From Bacillota bacterium (lineage in GTDB: Bacteria > Bacillota > SHA-98 > Ch115 > JABLXJ01): a stretch of DNA of 64,000 bases. Position numbers and translations under genes: made by a program. The stretch covers positions 248,001 to 312,000 of the forward strand of contig JABLXJ010000001.1 in the NCBI GenBank assembly GCA_013178125.1, given 5' to 3'. Positions 43,275 through 50,846 of the stretch are shown here, piece by piece (positions within the stretch are counted from its first letter, which is position 1; every line of letters begins with the position of its first letter). A model generated the notes under the pieces. That model saw nothing but the letters and a program-made list of their open reading frames with translations. It searched no databases and was not told where the DNA came from.

Positions 43275-44081
43275 CTACTCCTCTATGCCACGTTCGCACC
43301 GTATAGATTTGATTTGTCCTGCTAGCCATTTCAGGAATTCTTGTGAAGGCTTGCGTCCATATTCGCCCTCCAGGTGGGCTGCTAGGCGCTCAATATCGAA
43401 GTCTTCCTGGAATGTATCAGGGTTGAGGATAGGTTCCTCAGGTTCCTTATCGGCTTCCTTCACCTCTGCTTTATCCTCTAGTTTCTTGAACGACATGGCA
43501 GTATCGATCAAAGTGGCGAGGCGCTTCTTGTCGCCGGGGCTGAGTGGTTTACCATCGACGAGGACGTAATCATTCTTTGTGAGTGCTTCCTTTAGATCAA
43601 TAGGAGGGAGAGTCTTTTTTTCTCTACCCAACAGATAATCTACGGGAACAGAAAAGAAGTCCGCAAGGGCAACAAGGATTTCTCCTTTGGGTTCCCTTTT
43701 CCCATTTTCATACATGCCGATTGCTTCAGGAGTTACGCCTATGACAGCGGCGACATCCTCCTGACGCAGACCTCGAGCCATTCGCAGTTCTCTAAGTCTA
43801 GTTCCAAGATCTGAGGACGCCTCCCGAGTGTCAAGGATCTCATCCCGAGTATCAAGGATTCCATCAGGTTGACGTTTGATATCGCTTGCACCTAAGAGAT
43901 AATCCAGCGATACATTGAAGAACTTGGCAAGTTTGATTAAGGTATCCCTATCTGGAAATCTCTTACCCTGCTCATAATAGGTTATGGCCACACGTGACAA
44001 ATTCACCTGATGGGCCAACTCGCGCTGCAGTAAGCCCTTTTCTTCACGTAGCGACTTAAGCCTCTCAGAGAAGGTTGCCAT
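43275..44081 (-). CDS. Phage repressor with two tandem XRE-type HTH domains (ImmR-like)
   Basis: The 268-residue protein has two complete helix-turn-helix domains: residues 1-62 (FSERLKSLREEKGLLQRELA ... VSLDYLLG) and about 93-152 (RLRELRMARGLRQEDVAAVIG ... VPVDYLLGR). They are joined by a linker with the duplicated sequence ILDTRDEILDTRE. A charged C-terminal part follows, ending in YGRKPSQEFLKWLAGQIKSI. Single HTH is usual for ImmR-type repressors. It is transcribed away from the Cro-like gene and lies next to the ImmA-like protease, which probably cleaves it. Confidence 0.9.
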   Translation of the reverse strand: MATFSERLKSLREEKGLLQRELAHQVNLSRVAITYYEQGKRFPDRDTLIKLAKFFNVSLDYLLGASDIKRQPDGILDTRDEILDTREASSDLGTRLRELRMARGLRQEDVAAVIGVTPEAIGMYENGKREPKGEILVALADFFSVPVDYLLGREKKTLPPIDLKEALTKNDYVLVDGKPLSPGDKKRLATLIDTAMSFKKLEDKAEVKEADKEPEEPILNPDTFQEDFDIERLAAHLEGEYGRKPSQEFLKWLAGQIKSIRCERGIEE

Positions 44082-44113
44082 TCTTGCACCCCATTGCCAG
44101 CCCGTCTGCTTTT

Positions 44114-44142
44114 AGTTTACCCATAAAGGTAGCAGTATGCAA
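44114..44142 (-). promoter_or_regulatory. Leftward promoter for repressor and protease
   Basis: On the minus strand, TTGCAT (44137-44142) and TAAACT (44114-44119) lie 17 bases apart, about 33 bases before the repressor start codon. Confidence 0.6.
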
Positions 44143-44162
44143 CTTAAGGAAACAAACTGGTA

Positions 44163-44179
44163 CTTTTCTTCGAGAAAAG
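44163..44179. promoter_or_regulatory. Palindrome CTTTTCT-TCG-AGAAAAG
   Basis: Seven-base arms flank a three-base centre between the two divergent promoters. Its sequence differs from the GTAAC sites nearby, so it may be an operator for the second HTH domain of the repressor or for another regulator. Confidence 0.5.
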
Positions 44180-44192
44180 ATAAGGTTACCTG

Positions 44193-44221
44193 TTGACAAG
44201 TAACATTATGTTACTTATAAT
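44193..44221 (+). promoter_or_regulatory. Rightward early promoter with operator in the spacer
   Basis: TTGACA (44193-44198) and TATAAT (44216-44221) are exact consensus hexamers with the ideal 17-base spacer. The perfect palindrome AAGTAACATTATGTTACTT (44198-44216, 9-base arms) fills the spacer and touches both hexamers, so a bound repressor dimer would shut out RNA polymerase. It drives the Cro-like gene and probably the early genes. Confidence 0.85.
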
Positions 44222-44258
44222 GAAGGTAACAGATCGATACTTGATAGGGGCATGAATC

Positions 44259-44513
44259 ATGAAGCAAACAAGGTTACGAGATATTAGGCTTTCCAAGGGC
44301 TTACGCCAACTGGATGTAGCCAGACGGGCTAGGATAACAAGAGTCTTTTATACACAAATCGAAAATGGTTATCGCTTGCCGTCAATGCAGAAGGCCAGCC
44401 AGTTGGCCAATGCCTTAGGTATCTCAATTGAGGAGCTTTATGATGCCCTTGAGGTAACTTACCGTCACGCAAGAGACAAGGAGACTGGTCGCGAACAACA
44501 GTCGGCTTCTTAA
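44259..44513 (+). CDS. Cro-like XRE-family regulator
   Basis: The 84-residue protein consists of one helix-turn-helix domain: RLRDIRLSKGLRQLDVARRA, TQIENGYRLPSMQKASQLANALG. It is divergent from the repressor, the classic lysogeny-switch layout. The ATG follows AGGGG. An operator-like palindrome (44453-44463) lies within its coding end. Confidence 0.88.
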   Translation: MKQTRLRDIRLSKGLRQLDVARRARITRVFYTQIENGYRLPSMQKASQLANALGISIEELYDALEVTYRHARDKETGREQQSAS

Positions 44514-44602
44514 GTTCGCTTCTGACCCTTGCCCATCAATTACAGTCTATCACGGGTGAGGTAACAGATAAACCAAAGCAGCAAAGAAAGGAGGGACAAA
44601 AG

Positions 44603-44914
44603 ATGTTCTACACCGGCGGGAAGGCCATAGCAGTTGACCTGCGGTTGAAGAGAGAAGCCAAAGGGCTTACAATGGCGCAGTTCTCCGAGTTTCTGGAGTG
44701 TGACCCAAAGCATGTCTCTAACCTGGAGCTTGGATATTGCGGCCTGACAATCCCGAAGGCAGCCAGGGCTGCTGCTGTGGTTGGCCCTATCACCGTGGAT
44801 GTCGAGGGAGTAGGGCGCGTGGTGATTGCGCCAGCTAACCAAATGCCGGTCGATCAAGTGCGCGAATCTGTCGTGGACTACGGTATGAATCATGGCTTTG
44901 GCCTGGTGATGTAA
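44603..44914 (+). CDS. Small HTH-type phage protein
   Basis: The 103 residues include an XRE-like segment (LRLKREAKGLTMAQFSEFLECDPKHVSNLELG) followed by a short domain without known motifs. A DNA-binding accessory regulator is likely. The ATG has the strong site AAGGAGGG. It is the second gene of the early rightward unit. Confidence 0.75.
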   Translation: MFYTGGKAIAVDLRLKREAKGLTMAQFSEFLECDPKHVSNLELGYCGLTIPKAARAAAVVGPITVDVEGVGRVVIAPANQMPVDQVRESVVDYGMNHGFGLVM

Positions 44915-44927
44915 GAGGAGAGCGGTC

Positions 44928-45206
44928 ATGGTGCGGACCTTCGAGGCAACAGTCATACGAGAATACGAACCAGATATGGAGCGCATGGTGAAGGCTCTGC
45001 GGGTCCTCTTGGAGTGTGAACCGAAAGGAGAAGAACAAGTTGGGAATAACGAGCGATTTGAAGACGATGTTGGAGAAACGTGGGATAACGAGTCCGGTAG
45101 ATCAGGAATTATATCTGGCCCTCCGGGATTTTGGCAAGGGTGTCAGGCTGATTCGGTACAAGGGCCGTGCAAGATCATTAAAACTGGTTCTTCAAGTGCT
45201 GCATGA
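44928..45206 (+). CDS. Small early phage protein with a doubtful C-terminal half
   Basis: ATG follows AGAGGAGAG. The first 35 residues (TFEATVIREYEPDMERMVKALRVLLE) look like a conserved small phage protein. After that the frame runs over the next gene (45040-45228) in a different phase and is glycine/serine-rich without sign of selection. The ancestral gene probably stopped near 45040, so the true C-terminus may be an accidental extension. Confidence 0.5.
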   Translation: MVRTFEATVIREYEPDMERMVKALRVLLECEPKGEEQVGNNERFEDDVGETWDNESGRSGIISGPPGFWQGCQADSVQGPCKIIKTGSSSAA

Positions 45207-45228
45207 TGAACTATCTCAGACCGCATAA
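45040..45228 (+). CDS. Small early phage protein
   Basis: A 62-residue frame from TTG, 10 bases after AAAGGAG. It has a helical, charged sequence (SDLKTMLEKRGITSPVDQEL, FGKGVRLIRYKGRARSLKLV). It overlaps the previous frame almost completely; codon content favours this frame in the overlap. Function unknown. Confidence 0.55.
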   Translation: MGITSDLKTMLEKRGITSPVDQELYLALRDFGKGVRLIRYKGRARSLKLVLQVLHDELSQTA

Positions 45229-45277
45229 GGCTGCTCGAGGTGATGACTCCAAATCCGAAGGAGGCGGCATTGAGAGT

Positions 45278-45475
45278 ATGGACGCTAAAAGCATTTTGAT
45301 CCCAGCAGACATAAAGGGCAAAGCTCGCGAATATTACCGTATGGGCTACAGGGACGGCCTTAAGGGTTGGGCCGTTCTCTGTCCCACAAGAAAATATCGG
45401 GAGGAATATTTTCGTGGTTATGATGACGGGTATAAGAACTCTGGCCGTTTGGAGGTCAGGGCGTTCGAGCGATAA
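45278..45475 (+). CDS. Small phage protein of unknown function
   Basis: The 65-residue protein has the repeated pattern REYYRMGYRDGLKGW and REEYFRGYDDGYKN, a (Y/F)xxGYxDG motif seen in small phage proteins. GGAGG lies 13 bases before the ATG. An upstream extension of the frame to 45203 is possible. Confidence 0.6.
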   Translation: MDAKSILIPADIKGKAREYYRMGYRDGLKGWAVLCPTRKYREEYFRGYDDGYKNSGRLEVRAFER

Positions 45476-45483
45476 AAACGAAA

Positions 45484-45512
45484 GGGCTGAGGTAAAGCCA
45501 CTACCTCAGCCC
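45484..45512 (-). terminator. Strong hairpin after the small early genes
   Basis: GGGCTGAGGT and ACCTCAGCCC form a 10-bp stem around AAAGCCACT. The plus strand is followed by an A-rich, not a U-rich, run; on the minus strand the stem is followed by TTTCGTTTTTATC. So it should terminate minus-strand transcription, or serve both directions weakly. Confidence 0.5.
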
Positions 45513-45595
45513 CGAAAGAAGAAAAACCCATTGGACATCTTCAGCATATCACGCCGGGCTGAAGCTGTCAAGGAGTGTCAAGGAGGTGGAAAGGC

Positions 45596-46042
45596 GTGGG
45601 AGAAAAAGTGAGTTCAAAGTGCATAAGGTGCCATAGAAGGCTTACAAATCCCGCGTCTGTTACCCACGGCATGGGTCCTGTCTGCTGGGCGAAGACCCAG
45701 ATGGAGAGAGAGGCAGAGGAGGAGCAGGGAACCCTCCCTCTCCTCCCGTTCAATGGTGATATTATCTGCAAGCGTAATTCCTCTGGTGAGCCACAATTCA
45801 ATATCCTACAGCTTATCAAATACCATTCTCCTACTGGTATGGAGTGGGGCTATGGCGGCAGCGGCCCTGCTGATTTTGCGCTGAACATTCTCGCCCTGTT
45901 CACCGACGAAAAGACGGCATATAGCCTCCACCAGGAGTTTAAATGGGACTTCATAGCCAAGCTCCCACAAGAGGGTGGAGTAATTAAACGGGCTGACATT
46001 CTTGCATGGTTGGCAGACCATGACGTAAAGGTGGTGGCGTAG
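45596..46042 (+). CDS. Phage protein with an N-terminal zinc-ribbon (DUF6011-like)
   Basis: The 148-residue protein opens with KCIRCHRRLTNPASVTHGMGPVCWAK, a four-ligand zinc knuckle typical of DUF6011. The rest (PTGMEWGYGGSGPADFALNILALFT) is found in phage early proteins without assigned function. GTG 45596 lies close to GGAGGTGG. One base separates it from the exonuclease gene, so it belongs to the recombination operon. Confidence 0.75.
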   Translation: MGEKVSSKCIRCHRRLTNPASVTHGMGPVCWAKTQMEREAEEEQGTLPLLPFNGDIICKRNSSGEPQFNILQLIKYHSPTGMEWGYGGSGPADFALNILALFTDEKTAYSLHQEFKWDFIAKLPQEGGVIKRADILAWLADHDVKVVA

Positions 46043-46978
46043 GTGGCAGTCGAGTTAGTCTCTACCCGCGATATGGACCGCGTCACATGGCTCCAGGAGC
46101 GGAGGAAGGGAATTGGCGGCAGCGATGTTGCCGCCATTGCCGGGCTCAGCAAGTGGAAAAGCCCAGTGGAGGTATACCTGGAAAAGGTCGGCGAGGCTCC
46201 GGAGGAGGAGCAGAGCGAAGCCGCTTACTGGGGTACCATCCTCGAGGACATAATGGCTCGCGAATTCCAGCTCATGACAGGGTTAAAGGTGCAGAGGCGT
46301 AACGCGATACTCCAGCATTCGGAGTATCCATGGATGATAGCTAATCTGGACAGGGTGATTGTGGATAAAGAGCGTGGGCGAGGTGTTCTGGAGTGCAAGA
46401 CTGCCTCTGAGTGGTTACGGAGCGAATGGGAGGGCGACAAGGTCCCGGATGCATACATGATTCAGGTCCAACACTACTTGGCGGTCACGGGCTATCAATA
46501 TGCTTATATTGCCGCCCTAATCGGTGGTAACAAGTTCATCTATAAAGAGATCAAGCGTGACGAAGAGGTCATTAACTATCTGATTAAGATTGAGCGGGAC
46601 TTCTGGCAGTTGGTCGAATCCCGGACTCCTCCGGAGATGGACGGGTCCGAAGCCTCGAGTAAACTTCTTGACATGCTTTATCCGGAGGCTGAGAAGGGCG
46701 CGGAGATTCGTCTACCTATGGAGGCAGAAGACCTTATAGCTGAGTATGAGCAGGCAAGGGCGGAGGAGCAGGCGGCTGCCGAGCGGAAAGAGGCCGTTGC
46801 CAACAAGCTAAAAGCCCTGCTAGGCACAAACGAGATTGGCGTAGTCGGTGACCGAAAGGTCACGTGGAAAATGGTCACAAGCAGTCGGCTCGACACCAAG
46901 ACTCTCAAGACGGAATGCCCGGATATCTACGCAAAGTATGCGCGGGAAAGCCAGACAAGGCGATTCATGATCAGCTAA
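46043..46978 (+). CDS. YqaJ-type phage exonuclease
   Basis: The 311-residue protein contains the YqaJ viral recombinase domain (about 15-170): RRKGIGGSDVAAIAGLSKWKSPVEVYLEK, YWGTILEDIMAREFQL, DRVIVDKERGRGVLECKTA and MIQVQHYLAVTGYQYAYIA, with the acidic nuclease residues in DRVIV and LECKTA. Such lambda-exonuclease relatives resect double-strand ends for the partner annealing protein. GTG start; RecT follows 12 bases downstream. Confidence 0.92.
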   Translation: MAVELVSTRDMDRVTWLQERRKGIGGSDVAAIAGLSKWKSPVEVYLEKVGEAPEEEQSEAAYWGTILEDIMAREFQLMTGLKVQRRNAILQHSEYPWMIANLDRVIVDKERGRGVLECKTASEWLRSEWEGDKVPDAYMIQVQHYLAVTGYQYAYIAALIGGNKFIYKEIKRDEEVINYLIKIERDFWQLVESRTPPEMDGSEASSKLLDMLYPEAEKGAEIRLPMEAEDLIAEYEQARAEEQAAAERKEAVANKLKALLGTNEIGVVGDRKVTWKMVTSSRLDTKTLKTECPDIYAKYARESQTRRFMIS

Positions 46979-46990
46979 GGAGGAGACAAG

Positions 46991-47875
46991 ATGTCAGTTA
47001 GCGTCAATAGCAATTTGAAGGACAAGCTGGCAGAGCGGGCGGCTGTGGCGCCGAAGGCTGCAGGCCCTGCCGACACGATAGCGGCTTATCTTAAAAGGAT
47101 GGAACCGGAGATCAAAAGGGCATTGCCCAAGCACATGGACCCGGACCGGCTAACAAGGATTGCTCTTACGACTATAAGAACTAACCCAAAACTCCTTAAA
47201 TGCAGTGTTCAAAGCCTTATGGCGGCGGTTATGACTGCTGCCCAGCTTGGACTTGAGCCTGGCTTGCTTGGACATTGTTACATAATCCCATACAGCGGTG
47301 AAGCCCAGTTCCAGATAGGGTATAAGGGTCTTATAGACCTAGCCCGTAGGAGCGGAAATATAGAGAGCATAGCGGCGCACGAGGTATGTGAGAATGACGA
47401 GTTTGAGTTCGAGTATGGGCTCAATGAGAAACTACGGCACAAGCCAGCACTAAAGGACCGCGGCAGGGTGATTCTTTTCTACGCTTATGCAAAGTTCCGT
47501 GATGGCGGGCACCAGATTGAAGTCATGAGTATTGACGAGATAGAGCAGATACGGAAGCGGTCTAAGGCTGGTAATACTGGTCCTTGGGTCACTGACTACG
47601 TTGAAATGGGTAAAAAGACCGTGGTTAAGCGGCTTTGCAAATACTTGCCCATATCTGTCGAGGTCATGCGCGGTATTGCGCAGGATGAAACCATAAAGCG
47701 CGAGATCAAAGAGGATATGACGGAAGTCCCGGACGTGACGGAGACCATAGACGTGACTGCTGCCGAGGTCCAGGATGAAGGCGTGGAGGGAAGCGAAAAG
47801 ACTCCTCCCGAATCAGCAGAGCAACCACAGGAAGTAACGGTAGGGCAGCAATCAATCTTTAGCGAGGGAAAGTGA
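46991..47875 (+). CDS. recT: RecT single-strand annealing protein
   Basis: The protein has 294 residues of the RecT family: LTRIALTTIRTNPKLLKCSVQSLMAAVMTAAQLGLEPG, YIIPYSGEAQFQIGYKGLIDLARRSG and GKKTVVKRLCKYLPIS. It anneals complementary single strands generated by the YqaJ exonuclease. The C-terminal tail is acidic and low-complexity (TEVPDVTETIDVTAAEVQDEG), variable in the family. The ATG follows AAGGAGGAG. Confidence 0.95.
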   Translation: MSVSVNSNLKDKLAERAAVAPKAAGPADTIAAYLKRMEPEIKRALPKHMDPDRLTRIALTTIRTNPKLLKCSVQSLMAAVMTAAQLGLEPGLLGHCYIIPYSGEAQFQIGYKGLIDLARRSGNIESIAAHEVCENDEFEFEYGLNEKLRHKPALKDRGRVILFYAYAKFRDGGHQIEVMSIDEIEQIRKRSKAGNTGPWVTDYVEMGKKTVVKRLCKYLPISVEVMRGIAQDETIKREIKEDMTEVPDVTETIDVTAAEVQDEGVEGSEKTPPESAEQPQEVTVGQQSIFSEGK

Positions 47876-47883
47876 GAGGATAG

Positions 47884-47906
47884 AGGGCGGGTTGAATGCC
47901 CGCCCT
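47884..47906 (+). terminator. 8-bp hairpin after recT
   Basis: AGGGCGGG (47884-47891) and CCCGCCCT (47899-47906) around TTGAATG. No U-tract follows, so it is more likely an attenuator or mRNA-stability element than a terminator. Confidence 0.35.
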
Positions 47907-47932
47907 TCAGGAGAATCAGAGGAGTGGGAAAG

Positions 47933-48175
47933 GTGAAAAGCCCTTTTTTGTACCCATCAGCGGAAAATTATGGTCAATTAACCACTTGCGTTAGCGGTTG
48001 CCATATAAACCCGGAAATAGCAGCCGCATTAGAGGCTATAGAAGTAGCTCGCAACCGTTTTGATTATGCTGACAGTCCTGAACTGATAGACGCGGCGATA
48101 TATGAGCTGACGGCGGCGGAGTTAAGGTTGCGGGCGGTTATTCGTATGACACAGGCCGGGAGGGTGAGTCTTTAA
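47933..48175 (+). CDS. Small phage protein resembling DUF2508/YaaL
   Basis: The 80-residue protein has NPEIAAALEAIEVARNRFDYADSPELIDAAIYELTAAELRL, a helical pattern like the YaaL/DUF2508 family. GTG 47933 is 8 bases after AGAGGAG; an earlier GTG (47924) overlaps the site. Its stop overlaps the ATG of the next gene (TAATG). Confidence 0.65.
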   Translation: MKSPFLYPSAENYGQLTTCVSGCHINPEIAAALEAIEVARNRFDYADSPELIDAAIYELTAAELRLRAVIRMTQAGRVSL

Positions 48176-49188
48176 TGCACCTGCACAACAGGCAGATAAA
48201 GGCTGCATTCTGGACGGATACAGAGCTGATCAGGGAGCTATCCAGGGATGGGCGGATGTTTTATCTGGGCCTAATTCAGTTAGCGGATGATTCGGGCTGT
48301 CTGGAGGATGATACCCTCGCTTTTAAAATCCACCTGTTCCCGGCTGACAATGACATTACCCTGGAGACACTTCAAGGGTATAGGGATACCCTGGTTGAGC
48401 TGGGTAAACTCATTCCATACGAAGCCCAGGGTAAGAAGTGCCTTTTCCTGAAAAACTTTCATAAGCACCAGTCTCTGAAGAACCCTAACCCTCCGGAGGT
48501 TCCGCTCCCGGAATGGATCAAGTGGATACCTTATGAGAGCAACCCGAGAGCCGGGAAGTATGAAGTCAGCCCTATGCCGGAGGTTGGTTTCCGTCCCGAA
48601 GTCACTCAGCCATCAGAAGATGATTTCTTAGCTGATTCTTTGCCGGAAGAATCCATAGAAGAAGAGCGTAAGAAAAGTGTAAGAAACCTGTCAGAAGGCC
48701 CTGTCTTACAAACTTCTTCTAACTTAGAACTTAAACTTAAAGAAGAACTAGAAGAAGAACTAGAAGAAGTACGGGGGGAAGGGTGTGGGAAACCAAACCC
48801 ACCCCCCTCCTCCCAACCCTCCCTCAAGCTTATGACTGATGTCACTCCTATGGAGCGGGCAATACTGCATGAGCTAAAGGCAGTTCCAGATTATCCCTTT
48901 GATTACACCAAAGACCTGGAGTATGTCCGCACTCTGCTTCCAGACTTCCCTGACCTCGATATCCTCGATGAGGCCAAAAAGTGGAGTGTATACAAGCGAG
49001 ATAGGCCCTTAGCCAAGAAATCGAATCCTCGGCTTCAATTCCGCAATTGGCTCGAGAAAGCTAGAGAGTTCGCCAGAGAAAGGAGTGCCAGGCGTGGCAG
49101 AGGGAATCCGGTTGGGACAAGTCCTCCGACATCAGGCAAATACGATGACCTCGTCATCCGCGACCCAGCTGACTTACAGGTGTCCTAA
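48175..49188 (+). CDS. Phage replisome organiser (DnaD-like)
   Basis: The N-terminal 120 residues match phage replication-initiation winged-helix proteins (NRQIKAAFWTDTELIRELSRDGRMFYLGLIQLADDSGCLEDD). A charged, repeat-rich linker follows (LELKLKEELEEELEEV). The C-terminal segment LDEAKKWSVYKRDRPLAKKSNPRLQFRNWLEKA is a DnaB/DnaD-type helical domain. It would load the DnaC-like partner and host helicase at the phage origin. The origin may lie within this gene; I see no clear iterons. Confidence 0.82.
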   Translation: MHLHNRQIKAAFWTDTELIRELSRDGRMFYLGLIQLADDSGCLEDDTLAFKIHLFPADNDITLETLQGYRDTLVELGKLIPYEAQGKKCLFLKNFHKHQSLKNPNPPEVPLPEWIKWIPYESNPRAGKYEVSPMPEVGFRPEVTQPSEDDFLADSLPEESIEEERKKSVRNLSEGPVLQTSSNLELKLKEELEEELEEVRGEGCGKPNPPPSSQPSLKLMTDVTPMERAILHELKAVPDYPFDYTKDLEYVRTLLPDFPDLDILDEAKKWSVYKRDRPLAKKSNPRLQFRNWLEKAREFARERSARRGRGNPVGTSPPTSGKYDDLVIRDPADLQVS

Positions 49189-49921
49189 ATGCGGCCGTGA
49201 GAATCGACCCTTGGAGTTAAACATCCTGGGCCAGACGCGCTATATTCGCCGTGTATGCCCGTGTATGGATGAAGAGCGGCAGCGCGAAGAGGCGGCACGG
49301 CAGGAGCTTGAGCGGAAACTCAGGATTGAGAAGCTGTTCTCGGTTGCTGAACTTGGACCGCGTTTCGCGGAATGCACGTTCGAAAACTGGCGGTCCAGGC
49401 CGGGCACGGCTGCTGCTTACAGGGCGGCGTTAGAGTATGCCAAACGATTTGAGGAGCATAGGAGGGCTGGCTCCGGACTCATAATCTACGGTCAGCCAGG
49501 GACCGGGAAGAGCCACCTGGCGGCAGCGATAACGAATAGGCTACTATCTCAGGGCATACCGTGCATCTTCCAGAGTGTGCCTGCACTCCTTAAACGCATT
49601 CAGGCCACGTGGGATGGTGGCACGGTGAAGGAGCGAGACCTGATCCAGGCGCTCACTGAGGCGGACTTGCTCGTGTTAGACGATGCTGGCGCGGAGCAGT
49701 GGTCGACGTGGAGCGAGTCAACGCTGTATTACGTGGTCGATGAACGGTATCGGTGGAAGAGGCCGTTGGTCGTGACGAGCAATTGCGATCCTGAGTTCTT
49801 GGAGAGACAGGTCGGTGCCCGGACGTTTGATAGGCTCGCCGAGATGTGTTTCATTGTCGCGAACCAGGGGTCAAGTTACCGGAAAGAGCGGGCCCGGGCG
49901 CGGCTGCGGAGAGAGGCGTGA
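49145..49921 (+). CDS. DnaC-like helicase loader ATPase
   Basis: The AAA+ protein has an N-terminal four-cysteine zinc finger (CPKCGRENRP ... CPCMDEE), Walker A IYGQPGTGKSHLAAAITNRLL, Walker B LLVLDDAGAEQ and sensor RPLVVTSNCDPEFLE with an arginine finger near ARTFDRLAEM. It delivers replicative helicase with the organiser protein encoded just upstream. ATG 49145 removes most of an N-terminal extension that overlaps the previous gene; an upstream GTG is possible. Confidence 0.9.
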   Translation: MTSSSATQLTYRCPKCGRENRPLELNILGQTRYIRRVCPCMDEERQREEAARQELERKLRIEKLFSVAELGPRFAECTFENWRSRPGTAAAYRAALEYAKRFEEHRRAGSGLIIYGQPGTGKSHLAAAITNRLLSQGIPCIFQSVPALLKRIQATWDGGTVKERDLIQALTEADLLVLDDAGAEQWSTWSESTLYYVVDERYRWKRPLVVTSNCDPEFLERQVGARTFDRLAEMCFIVANQGSSYRKERARARLRREA

Positions 49922-49923
49922 GT

Positions 49924-50436
49924 ATGGGCAAGCTTGAATACGAATTCCCTTCCGAAATTGATACAGAGAACGCAAAAGCCTGGTATCTCCGGACCTTTTA
50001 CGGCCTCTCTTGGGAGGAGATCGGTAAAGCCCTTTATCTTCCTTCAGCAAGGGAGTGCTTGAAGCGGCAAACGGAATTTTACCGGGAAGAGCGGGATGAT
50101 CAAGGAGGCATGGAGTTGGACGCAAATTGGCAGGTGCCGAAGCCATTCATTGCGGGAGAGGGATATGATTTGGATTTCGAGTTTGTTTGGGATAAGCCGC
50201 CTGTCTGTGCACTCTGTGGACGCAGGATCAAACCGGGTGAGGGTATCCGCTGGCGGCAACGTGTTATTGGAGAGCGGATCAAGAAATGCAAGCAAAAGGT
50301 AAAGGTAGTCAAGGTGGTTGTCCAGGATCTTGTCCATGCCATAAGGGTCTATGACGGTAAAGGCGTGAGATGTCTAGGAGGGTCGTTTGATAGCGTTGAG
50401 AGCGCCGAGGATTGGCGGCTGCGAAAGGAGGCGTAA
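49924..50436 (+). CDS. Phage protein of unknown function with a cysteine pair
   Basis: The 170-residue protein starts 2 bases after the DnaC-like gene with a GAGAGG site. The first 60 residues look like a sigma- or HTH-like region (AWYLRTFYGLSWEEIGKALYLPSARE). The C-terminal half carries CALCGRRIKPGEGIRW and a distant CLGG. It could be a small DNA-binding protein; I cannot name a family. Confidence 0.65.
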   Translation: MGKLEYEFPSEIDTENAKAWYLRTFYGLSWEEIGKALYLPSARECLKRQTEFYREERDDQGGMELDANWQVPKPFIAGEGYDLDFEFVWDKPPVCALCGRRIKPGEGIRWRQRVIGERIKKCKQKVKVVKVVVQDLVHAIRVYDGKGVRCLGGSFDSVESAEDWRLRKEA

Positions 50437-50438
50437 AG

Positions 50439-50627
50439 GTGGCAACCCAGAGGCAGATTGATTTTGCATATGCCTTGGCCGAGCAGTTGGGTTATGACCT
50501 ATCGGGCACTGTCAGGGACATGTTCCCGGACCGGTGCAGCATTGAGGAGTGCTCCAACAAAGAGGCTGGCGAGGTGATTGACTATCTGCTTATGGAGCGG
50601 GACTCAATGTGGGAGGCCGGCTGGTGA
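50439..50627 (+). CDS. Small phage protein of unknown function
   Basis: The 62-residue protein (ATQRQIDFAYALAEQLGYDLSG) starts from GTG after AAAGGAGG. Helical and acidic, with two cysteines (CSIEECSNKE). Conserved N-terminal TxRQxxFAxxLAxxLGY patterns occur in small phage proteins of unknown role. Confidence 0.6.
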   Translation: MATQRQIDFAYALAEQLGYDLSGTVRDMFPDRCSIEECSNKEAGEVIDYLLMERDSMWEAGW

Positions 50628-50628
50628 T

Positions 50629-50841
50629 ATGCCTTTTCAGATGCCAGTAATCCTCGGGCCTTATGGTGAAGACCCTCTGGATTTCAGGTGGGATTCTACT
50701 AGAAGGAAATGGATTCATGACCCAGGCTGGTGGCGAGAGATAGGGCGACATCAATCACCTCGAGACACGGAGAAAGCTAGCGAGCAAGGAAATGCGCGGA
50801 GTGAAAGACGGAGTCGAATAACCCAAAAGTCAGGAGGCTAG
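50629..50841 (+). CDS. Small phage protein of unknown function
   Basis: The 70-residue frame has GGGAGG 12 bases upstream, and a proline/arginine-rich sequence (MPFQMPVILGPYGEDPLDF, then RSERRSRITQKSGG). It fits between the previous gene and ssb with a 5-base gap to ssb. Low confidence that it is translated. Confidence 0.5.
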   Translation: MPFQMPVILGPYGEDPLDFRWDSTRRKWIHDPGWWREIGRHQSPRDTEKASEQGNARSERRSRITQKSGG

Positions 50842-50846
50842 GCTGG

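Larger units (their letters stand above)
44183..44569. promoter_or_regulatory. Cluster of GTAAC/GTTAC operator-like sites
   Basis: Besides the palindrome in the rightward promoter there are AGGTTACCT (44183-44191), AAGGTAACAGAT (44223-44234), GGTAACTTACC (44453-44463, perfect) and AGGTAACAGAT (44559-44569). All share the same core and could be secondary sites for repressor or Cro. Confidence 0.6.

Noticed and set aside
48175-49188. Clear phage replication origin in the DnaD-like gene
   Set aside because: I looked for iterons in the linker-coding stretch and found only codon-level repeats of GAAGAA type.
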